Below, piece by piece: positions 18,268 to 30,200 of a DNA stretch of 41,356 nt; within the stretch, counting starts at the first letter, position 1, and each line of letters starts with the position of its first letter. Source of the DNA: a virus; IMG/VR virus record IMGVR_UViG_3300010354_000195, positions 1 to 41,356 of that record; one strand, given 5' to 3'. Under the pieces are notes generated by a model. The model made no database searches and was not told where the DNA came from. It was given only the letters and a program-made list of their open reading frames with translations. The position numbers and the translations under genes are program-made.

Positions 18268-21200
18268 TTATTGTAGGATTTTTCTGAGTGCCCCACCATC
18301 TCTTAAACCATAACCCCTTCTTTGAATGAATGGGAATGTCGTGAGACCAGGATTAACAGTAAATCCTGTAACTGCAATTGCAATTTGAGACGAGGATCTT
18401 TCAAACCCAGTTAGTCTTCCCCAACCAAATCTTCCAACATTTGTTAATCCAGTACCAACGGTTGATATGCCAGATACTGGACTACCAGATGCAATATTTG
18501 TTACTATCTCAGCATTTCCACCAGCAAAATCTATACTGTGGATGTAGTAAATATTATCCAAATATGTAGTTCCAATACCAACAACAGAAGAATCATCAGA
18601 ATCAACAGAGGTTGCGCCAGAACCAACGTTAGTATCAAAAATACTAATCGGATAACCTTGTAGCAGTGGAGCAAACGATACATCAGCATTTAAGAAGAAC
18701 TTAAGTGCGAGTGGATGACCACCAGTTCCAGTAGTTGTTGTTATACCAGTTACAATACCAGAGAAACCAAACAAATCATTTATACTGGTAATATTTTCAT
18801 ATGTTAGTGAAGATACTGGTGCAATAACATTTGGTGGATTAACATACCCAAAACCAGGATTAACTACAGTTGCTGATACTATTTCACCATTAACAATAGT
18901 TGCTGTCGCTGTTGCTGTTGTTCCCACGCCAACTCCAATACTCTTTGGAGCGGCTATAGCGATATTTACTGTAGAACCAGTATATCCGCTTCCTCCAGAT
19001 TGTACGGAAAGGGATTGGATTGTACCCCCAGCACTTACAGCAGCAGTTATTTTAGCTGCAACTGGATCTTCTGATGATGTAATAATAAGAGCATCGAATG
19101 CAGCAACTGATAGTGTAGATGTTGGTCTATCTTCTTCGTAAGTGAATAAACCTGGATTGTCGATGAATAATTCAGTTTCATCTAGACCAACATTTTTAAT
19201 AATTCTAGCTGTGGGGAAAACTTGAGTCTCAAGTATATCTCTAGACTTATAAACAATATCTCCAGAGATATACTTGTCAGTCTTTTGCTTAGTCCATATA
19301 AGTGGTTTTGGATCACTATCATTTATTCCTGCACCTGCATACAAATTGGTTTCCAATTTATCAGCTGCTGCAACCTCATAAACAACTCTTGGTTCTTGTC
19401 CAACTGTCGTTCTTATATCATTATTTGGTGTGATCTCAATATCATCACCCTTTTTGATAGTCTCATTTACATTAACAAAGACACTATCAGAATTTCTAGT
19501 TCCTCTATAGAAGAATATTGCAATTTCTGACTCTGCAGAAGGTGGGGAAGTGAATGTGAATGAAGTACCGCCATCAAATGTGTATGCAACTTTTGGTGTT
19601 TGTGGGACACCATTTATGAATATTAATAAAACAGTATCTAAATCAATTTGTGATGAATCTGGATCATTCCGATCTTTCTCAAAACTCAATAATTGACCCT
19701 TATACAATAGTGGGAATCTCACTCTAGAACCATTCTGCAATGGTTTAATGCTATCAATAAAATCAAGTTCACCAAACTGCCAGGCAGCAAAGTTATCTGT
19801 GTAAGTGCTTAGAACCGTTAACTCAAAAGGTGCTATTGGTTGAGCATAACCTTTTGCAGTAACAAGACCAACTGCAGTAAATACATCTCCTATTTGGAAC
19901 GCATAACCAGGTCTAACAATTTTAAAATTGCGAACTTCTCCAGTACCAGTTCCAATACCAATCGGTTGAATATAACCACCACTAACATAGTTATGAGTGA
20001 TGGTTGATACTCCCGTATTTACTACAAATGTATTAGGATCAACCACACTGGAGACTGAATATTCAGATCCTCTGGTGCCATCTGGGAAGATATTCGTTGT
20101 TATACCAACCTGAACATAACCACCCTCAACGTAATAATGGGAGATAGTCGATGTTCCAACATTGGTTGTAAACTCTGTTGCAAATCCAACACTGTTTACT
20201 GGGAAGTAATAACCCTGAGAACCATCTGGGAACAGAGTGGTTGTACCATATCCAGATGAGTCGCAGGAGAAGTTCAGATCAAATAGTCTAATAGTACGCC
20301 CAGATAGTTGGAGATGGTCCCAAGCAGTGCTAACAGTCATAATACCAGTAACATTATCATAGGTTACTGATGTAATGCCTATAGTTGCTCCAACACCAAT
20401 TGGGCAATCAAACTTAAGATCATATAACTGTACATGGTTACCAGCAATTAAGTTGTGAACGGAATCAGTAGTAACAGTTAGAATTCCTGTAGTTTTATTA
20501 TAATTTGCTGTTGTAATTGCTATAGTTCCACCATATTCACCTTGTGCTGCATCAATTTCTACAGTAATTAATGCACCAATACCAGTTTCAGAAGTACTTC
20601 CAATGCCAACTCTAGAGACTCCAACGATATTTAAGTTCTCATATGATGGTTCTGGGACAGATACATAAGTGTTTGTAAATGCATATCCCGACCCAGCATT
20701 ATTAATAGTAAATCCTAAAGTTCCACCTATTCCAGTGAAAGCAGTTACTTCAGCACCATATCCAGTTGGAGAGGTTATTGCAATACTAACTTCTCCACCT
20801 CTATATCCAGCACCAATACCAAAATTATAATACTTACTTACTTCGCCACCACTTACATAAGTGTGTGCGAATCCAACTTTATACAAATCTGCCTGGAAAG
20901 TATTATCATCGATAATTGTTCTAACTCTATAAGGTCCTACTCTCTTCTTAGCATAAGCATATCCATCACCAACATAATTGTGAGTAATTGTTGATGGTCC
21001 AACATTTACAACGATAGAGTTTGAGCTAGGAATACTGACAATTTGATAATTTGCATCACCACCTGGATTACCAGTACTAATTGCGTCTGGAAATACACTG
21101 GTTGTAATACCAACCTGAACGTAACCACCCTCAACGTAATAATGAGAAATTGTAGAAGTTCCTACATTAGTAGTAAATTGTGTTGGGAATCCTACGGTAT

Positions 21201-24200
21201 TAACTGGGAAATAATATCCTTGAGTTCCATCTGGGAAAATAGTGGTTGTACCATATCCAGAAGAGTCACAAGAGAAGTTAAGATCGAATAGTCTGATTGT
21301 ATTTCCTGGGGAAAGTAGATGATTCCAATCAGTGCTTACCGTCATAATACCAGTAACATTATCATAAGTTACAGATGTAATACCTATAGTTGCACCAGCA
21401 CCGATTGGGCAATCAAACACAATATTCTTTAACTTAATAGTATCACTGACAGTAAAGTTGTGATCATAATTAAATGTTATTGTTGATACACCAGTTGTTT
21501 TGTGATAATCAAAATTACTGACTGTATATGGTATTCCTCTTTCATCTGGGAATATGTCAGTTGTAATTCCAACCTCTACAGTTCCACCGCCCAAATAATT
21601 ATGGGTAATGGTGCTTATACCAACATTAGTTTCGAAACTAGTTGAGTTGATGATCTTATTAGTTGTAAAGATATAACCCCTTGTTCCATCTGGGAATATT
21701 GTTGTTGTAATTCCAGAAGGACCACTACAATTAAAGTTAAGATTGCGTAACCTTAAATTAACGCCAGTTGCAAGATAGTGTGGAGATGCCGTTGTTACGG
21801 TCATAATTCCAGTCGTCTTATTATATGCAACTGTACTAATTGCAACGTTTGGAGTTATTCCAGCATATCCATCTGGACACTCTAGTTTAAGATTTCTAAT
21901 AGAAATTTGATCACCATACACAAATCCATGAGCATCTGATGTAGTAATTGTTGCAATACCAGTTACATGAGAATATGTAAATCCAGTGAATGAATTATAT
22001 GATGCGGTAGTTGCATATCCAATGATTTCGGTAATCTCACCAGAAGGTCCTGTTTTAACACCAACACTAGCACCCTCAGGTATTGCATAACCCAATCCAC
22101 TAGTTGATCCAAGAGAAATGATGATACCACCTCTTGGAAGTTGATTCTGATTATAATCAACTAAAGATTTAACTTTCGATCCATCAGATGATGTAATACC
22201 ACTGTAAATGACTTCGGTTTTTCCACCAGTCTCTTGCAATTCATAATTATTTCCAGAGTTGTTTTCTGTTGTTGGTATTTGGAATAACTGGTTGTTGAAT
22301 AAAATACTGTTACCAGGTTCTATTCCTGTCGTATCTTCACCTAAAGAAGTTAAGACATAAGTTTCTCCAATTCCAGTGAAACTATCTGATATATCATCAT
22401 ATACTTTGTTCGTTGCATAGTCTTTTCTTAAATATACTCTACCATCAAAGGATGAATACGCTTTAAGTAAATTGCTATTGTCAAGTCTAGCAAAACCACT
22501 ACCAAGAGGTGCTTGTGTGAAGTATAAAGTGCTATCTTCAATATTATATCCTCCCCTGTAAACCCTAGCTTCAGTTCCATCTGGATGATTGGTAGATATT
22601 GATCCAGAGAATCCTCTCTCAACATTCATTAGCAGATATGTTCCAACACCACTTATTGGACCAGTTTCACTTGGACCAGTACCAAAATTAACGATCTTCA
22701 TGAATTCGTTTCCAACTTTCAAGACATCGTTAATTCTTATCGAACTAATTCCACTGATACTGAAAATAGTAGATGCAAGAGAAACTTGTCCACTATTATT
22801 AACCAGCGAATAATTAATTGGAGTATATGCTAATGGATACTGTATTACATTATCTACAACTATCAGAGATTTTTCTAATCTCTTTGCCATTGTAAATTTA
22901 TGTGCATTTCCACTTCCCCTGGAAGTAAATGTAAATCCAATACCACTATTTTGAGTTCCAGTTATCTTAAATCTATCATTGTCTAGTTTAATTACATAAA
23001 CATTTGATGGGCAAACATCAGTTGCAATACCAGATGTATAAGTTACTCTAAAACTAGAACCAACGGAAACTGTTGATAATGAAACGCCAATACTAAGAGT
23101 ATCTGAATAATAAGTAACTCCAGTTCCAGCAGCGACAGTTGTACTAGCAGTAATTGATCCAACACCAACTGCAACGATCGATCCTATCGAAGTTCCATTT
23201 CCAGAATATATACCAGATCCAACAGTTAATACTGCAGTATTTGCAATTCCAGTAATTACTGTAGATCCTGTAGAAACATTGCCAATGAAATATCTGTAGG
23301 TTTCACCAACACTTACAATAGTACTACCAGATGGAACTCCAAAACCAATTACAGATTGACCAGGAGTCAAACCAGAAGAAGTAGAAACTCCAGTTATGGT
23401 GCTAAATCCAGCAATCAAGTCTCCAACAAATGTTGTTCCACCAACTAAAGTTTCTCCTATTCCGATTGGGACTGCAGGTAAACCAATAAATGTTGATTGT
23501 GGAGTGTACTCAACATTTTCGGATGGGGAGAAAAAGTGGTTTTTAACAGTGAAAACACCAGTTTCAGTATTTAACACCTCTGGGAGTGATGGATTAAATA
23601 ATTTGCTAAAAATTGGAGTTCCCTCATGAGACAAACCAAAATCTAAACGATTAATTCTATCTCCTTGAGATCCATTAAATTCTCCAAGGAAAACTTTTTC
23701 GGTAATTGGTCCATTGATCAAATCTGGGGGAATATTAGCAGCATCTATTTCAGTGTAAAGTTGTTCATTAAAACTTATTATTTCATAGGTTCCTGTTATA
23801 CCAGGATCTGGATAAAACTTCAATTCTAAACGATCACCTTGATATTCTCCACCAAATGTACCTATACCAGTTGTGCTACCAATCGATAGGAATGGACCTT
23901 GTAGAGTATAGATATCTCTTCCATCATGCATTACCATTAATTGATGAAGAGCCTTTGTTTCTCCAATACTTACATTAACATAACTCTTAACACTAGTTAT
24001 CAAATTACTACTAAATCCAACATATGAAGTCGAAGATCCACCAACACTTTCAGTTAAATTGGTTACATATCTTGCACTTCTTTCATTCTCCTGTCCTTCT
24101 AGTGCAAATCTATAAGTTCCCAACCCAACTGATTTTGATACAAAAGTACCAAATCCAATAATTCTAGATCTTATTTGTTGTGTTGATGTTCTGTTATTGG

Positions 24201-27200
24201 CAAAATCTAACTTTAATACTCCAGATTCTATGTAAGATGTGAAAGATCCAATTGATATCGATGAAACTTCAGTACTATACTTATTGTTATCAACAATAAA
24301 TTCGGATTGGTATGCATCTACACCATCATGCGAAACATAAACCTCATAGTAGTTTTGTTCATTATTGTCCAAGTCTAAAATGTGAACAGAACCAAAGAAA
24401 GATTGTGTAGTATTAGCATCGACTTGGAAAATAGTTGTGGTGTTGATTCCCAATGCTTGATCACTTTCAGCATAAAGATTTACGGAACCAATCGATAAAG
24501 CACTACTAATTCCAGATATTGTTGTATTATATTGATTTAATAGAATCTTGATGTCATAATCATCAGTAAAAATAGATTCTGGGAAAATTCTCAGAGTCAA
24601 GTTGTCAAACTGATCAACATTACCTTGTAAGTCTGCAACAGGTCTTTGATCCCCATTGGATGATAAAGTTCCCTTCTCAATACTGAATACGTTCGCATCT
24701 TTAATACCTTCGATTAAAACATCACTATCGGTGTAAAGGACAATCAACTCTGTGAGTTGAGTCTCTCTAGTTTTAGTATTTTTAATTTGTATTAAAAATC
24801 TTGCGAATGGTTCTATGTATGTGTAAAGATCCGTAAATCCTTGTTCCGCAGTATTTGCATTAGAAAACTGTGGACCAATATTATCTATTGAGAGAACTCT
24901 ATTAGTTCTACACTCAATATAGTCCGATAATTTCTTATTTTTAAACTTAACAAATTTGGAATAAGTCTTACCGTCAGATTTAATAATATCCTGATCAAAA
25001 ACTAAGTCAACATTGTATATGGCATCAACTCTTTTTTCATCAATCAAATCAAAGATTGCAATATTATCAATATCTGATGATTGTACTGACAAAGAAGATG
25101 CCGAAGATACTTGAGTATCTGCAAAATTCTTAAGACCTGATGGATGTAATAATCTATTAACAGAGTCTATAATTTGATCATATGTTTTGCTACTCTTAAT
25201 AGAATATGCTAAGTTTTGATAGTAATCATTATCAGGTATAACTTGATAATCTTCATCTAGCTTACCAACATCATCCAACCAACCAAAATTCTTGGTTAAG
25301 GAATATGAGGTCTCAAATCTACCAAGATTGGTTGTTCCACTATTAACTGTTGCTTCAGTTCCAGATAAAGAACCTCTAATAATATCACCAACAGATAACT
25401 CATATTCTCCAAAAAGTTTTACGGTATTAGATCTAAAATCCGTAACAACTAAATCAGTTTCAATAAAATCATTAGTTCCCAATCTAATAGATACTTGCTC
25501 ACCAATCACAAAATCAGATCTTTGTTGTATAGGTGTAAAAGTCGGATAATCGACTTTCTTTGTAATAGATGCAAACGAAAACTGTTCTGTTTTTGCTAAT
25601 CCTGGATTTCCAACAGCAACTTCAGAAATACTATATTCTAATTTTGCTGGAATTGTATTTTCAAATGAAGAAACTCTGAAGAAAGTAAAGTCATAATCTC
25701 TGGAATTAAATCCTGTTCCAGGTCTTTCTAGAGTAATGTTTTCTACAAATATTTGATCACCTTCAGTAAATGGTGCGGTGCTAAATCCTAAAAATGGTGT
25801 TGTTAGGAATGCGGTAACAATTCCTACTCCAGACGTAATAACACTGGAAATACCAACACCATTACTATTCTGAACCGTGTATATTTCGTGAAGTACCGAA
25901 TTTAAACCCTTAGGTACATCAACAACTTCTACATTACTTATGGATGAAGAATAAGTATTTGCCTTTAAGAAACCAGAATTTATAACTGTTTTAGTTACAG
26001 GATTAAATATAACCAACTCTGGTGGAGATGTATAGTTTCTTCCTCCAAAATTAACACCTACAGAAACAATCTCATTGTTATCCACCAAATTTACTATTGG
26101 AGAAACCAAAGCTTCTGGTCTTAAAGTTTTATCGGATGCGTATTCAAATCCTTGATTTAAAATTCTAAATTCTCTAACATTACCAATATCTACACCAGAA
26201 ATGGATATGTTAGCATTGGTGCCATTTACTGATCGTATTTCGACGAATGATGGTATTTTCTTATATCCAAATCCACCAAATACGATATCAACTTTGTCAA
26301 CACCACCAGTAGAAGATCTTGAAGTAGTTGTATATTCTAAATCACCCTCATTAAAAGTATACGAATCTGACTCTGGTCTAGTTCTCAATGCAATATCAAA
26401 AGTTGTATTACCAACACCAGATATTGCATATGTTCCAGAATAAACACTGTCAATATATCTAATTTGAGAATAATCAGTAACTGTTGTATCAGATGTGCTT
26501 ATAAAACCTGATTTTTCTAAACTATAGAATAATTTCGAAGGTATATTATTCGAATAATCTATGGTAACATTAGAACCAGAAGTTCCAAATATACCAGTCT
26601 TAGTAATATTAAATTGATCTGTTGTTCCAACAGAAACAAATTCATTAGATAATTGTGAATCTGTAAAGAACTGTAGTTTAAATCCTACTAGTGAAGAATC
26701 TGAAGTATCAAATTTTAAATTATTATTTTTATATGGTGTTAATGGTGGGTTTATTAGACTTAATTCTTGAGATGATCCACCAGTATTTGCAAATCCAACA
26801 GTAATAATTGGATTTGATTTTAAATCATTTAAAGTTTCACAAAGATTGATCTTATTATCATCTATTCTATAAACATAATACGAACCTGTCTCTAAACCAC
26901 TAACAATTAAATCATTTGCATCATAAAAAACTTTATTACCAGTTTGTAAACCATGAAGTGGCAGTGTTATAGTATTTGCAAAAGAATCTACAGATGCTGA
27001 CCCAAATCCTATTGGATTGACTAAAATTTTATCATAATTTGAGTTATATTTTAAATAAACATAATCACTATTTCCAATTCCCTGTGTTCCTTCTGGTTTT
27101 ACCGATAAAGTAACACTATCACCAAGTTTTAGAGTGTGTGATGTTGATAAGGAAACAACCGTTTTATTGTCAATAATATTACCAATTACACTATTTTTTA

Positions 27201-30200
27201 CTGGAGTCAATGAATACTCATAACTATTTTCGCCATTATCAAAGAAAAATACGCCGCCAGTAGTAGTCAAACCAACTTCTGTTGCGAGACCAATAAAATC
27301 TTTAGATTTGTTGATTACATATAGGACTTGGGATTCTGCAGAAGGAATTCCAAAATTAGGACTTATTTCGGTAGAACCAACTGATATTGATGTTGTTGCT
27401 ACAGATGGTTTCGCTAATACAACCGCTTGATTTGTTTTAAATGGATGATTTGGGATATAAATGCTTTGAGTCTGTACTGATATTGGTCTTGAAAAATCTC
27501 CAACAGGATAATTTATTGATTCGACGTTTGATGCAGTTGACCCAATTCCTACTGAAAGAACAGGGTTAAAGTAAACTGGTTCATTATATTCAGAATCAAA
27601 ATAATCATTCGAAATTGGAATATCAATCTTATTAGATTTAATATAAATCTTGGTTCCAGTAGTATGTGCAGAACCAGTTACTCCTCTCTTAACCCTGAGG
27701 ATATTTCTGTCAGAGAAAATATTTAATACTGAGAAAAATTCTGTCCCAATACCCAAAGAAGAACCTACAGAAATTGAAGATGGTACTCTTGAGACATAAA
27801 TGTCAGTAACAATGCCAGAAGTTGGATTTACAGAAATTTCTTTAACAACATTAACATAATCAGAAGTTATTCCAACAGTATGACTTCCCGTTAATTTGGG
27901 AACATATGTTGATAAACCAGAAACAGAAATTATATTATCAAATCCATAAAACTCATGGAATTTTGTCAAATGTGCTCTAACCGATGACTTATCCTTCCAT
28001 GTAAATACTACATTTTCATATACTGTAGTTGTAGATGCAATATTTACAATATTTTTACCAGTTAATGATGAAACTACAGCATTTAATCCTGTTCCCTCTG
28101 TTCCAGAATCATCAAAAACAAGAAGATCTCCCATTTCATAACCATCACCCGATTCCAATACTTCATATGAATTAATATATCCACTAGTTGTCGAATCAAC
28201 AACCAATGATTGGTTTGTTATTTCATTGGATTCATATAAAAATTCACAAGATGCTAAAGGATCATTTACTTTGTATGGGAAAGTATTTCTAATTAAGTTA
28301 GAAGTATTAAAATCAAAAGATTGATTTAAATTTAAGAAATTATCATCAATTACTTTTGATCTGTAAGTATCTCCAATAAAATATGGGAAGGTTGGAACCA
28401 GATTATTGAGAGAATCCGTTTTAATACCGACAAAATATGCATAAGTTCCATTTGGAAACTCAGGTGTTACGGAGTATCTTCCATTATGGACATCAAGATC
28501 CTGATTTGATGCATATCTATAATCTTCTACAAAGTAACCAGGATCAAATGAAGATGGTCTATCAAATATTGCTGCGGAATCCTCAACATATGAAGATCTA
28601 ACTAACCTGACTGAAGAATCAGAATCTTCTGGGTCTGAATAACCATAAGGACCGTAAATTGGATTTCCATCATATGCCCACCCAATAATTGGGGAATGCT
28701 TATCCCCACTATCGCCAAATTCATTAGATCCATAACTTGTACTATATCCAACCCATCCATATCCTAAACCATTAATAGTATTAATAGTATCTTCAACTAG
28801 TTCGGATCCAAATCTGAACTGAGAATTTATAGTTAAGGATCTAACCGATAAATCAATCAGTGCATTCTTTCCTGGAGGAACAACCTTTACGGTAGTGTTT
28901 TCATCATAATTAACACCACCGTTAATAACAACAACATCTGTTATTTTTCCACTAGATACATTAGCTCTTAGAACAGCACCTGTTCCAGAACCCTGAACAA
29001 CTAGATCTGGTGCTGCATTATATTCTTCTCCCGCTGCTAAAACTTCAACCTTTGTTATAACACCGCTTGTTAAAAATACTTTTAGTTCCGCATTTTTTCC
29101 AGATTTGATAGTAATCTTTGGTTTTTTGTGTAAGTTAATTGTCTCCGAACCATACCCACTACCATTCTCATATAGATAAGCATCTATAATTTCTCCCCTT
29201 ACAACTGGTGTTGCAGTAATAATCCCAGTTAAGCTGCTTCCATATGATACATTAATTTGTAGGGAAATATTCGGATACTTAAATAAATGATATTGGTCTC
29301 CCTGAGACTGAAGACTTACAAATTTTCTCCTTCTATAATTTGATGTTATTGATGCTCCTATTCCAGCATCTGCCAGTCTAAATCTATCAGAATCAACTTT
29401 TAAAATATAATAATTATTTGATGTTGATAATCCAGAAATTGGGGTTCCATCTGCATGATATTCTACTAAATCACCATCATTAAAATTGTGATTATCAAAA
29501 TTAATCCAATCCTGAGTTAAAACGACTTTTTCTGGTTTAACATATAGTTGTCTATTTTGATACCCAGATCCAGGATTTGTTACCTTTACTTCTTTGAGGG
29601 TTGTCTGTGAATCAAAAGTTCTAAATTTATGGACACCACCAGCACCTATAGTTGTAAATCCAATTGTATTAATTCCAGAAATATAATCATTAAATCTTGG
29701 ATATAGTTGTATGGTCCTATTATTGACCACACTAACAATATAACTAGATCCGCTAACTAGAGTTAAGCTCTGATCAAAATTACCACCAAAATATGTTCCT
29801 ATACCCAACGAATCATTACCATTTGAGCTATAAATTATCTTCTGCCCATTTGTAAAATTATGATTTGTTAAAAAAGATATAGTTTCATAATCAACATCAA
29901 CACCACCAGAGTCATCGGTGGTTCTAGCGTCAAAACTAACTTCTCTATATCTTTTTTCTAAGATTGGTTCTAGAACACATCCTGACCCATTACCACCAGA
30001 TAATGTGACAGAGATAATGTCATTAATATCAAAATCTTGAGAATCAATAAAAACTTTTTCTACATGACCACCAACAACTGGTTGAACTTTTGCCTGAACT
30101 CCACTCGATGGGGATGCTATCGTAACAGTTGGTGGATTTATAACATCATACCCTTCACCAAAATTAAGTAAAGAGATTTTTTCAATAGGACCATAATAAA

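Noticed and set aside
19950-22000. Tandem modules considered as a CRISPR array or an assembly artefact
   Set aside because: The units are hundreds of bases, in frame in a single open gene, and the copies differ at many synonymous sites, unlike CRISPR repeats or a false duplication.
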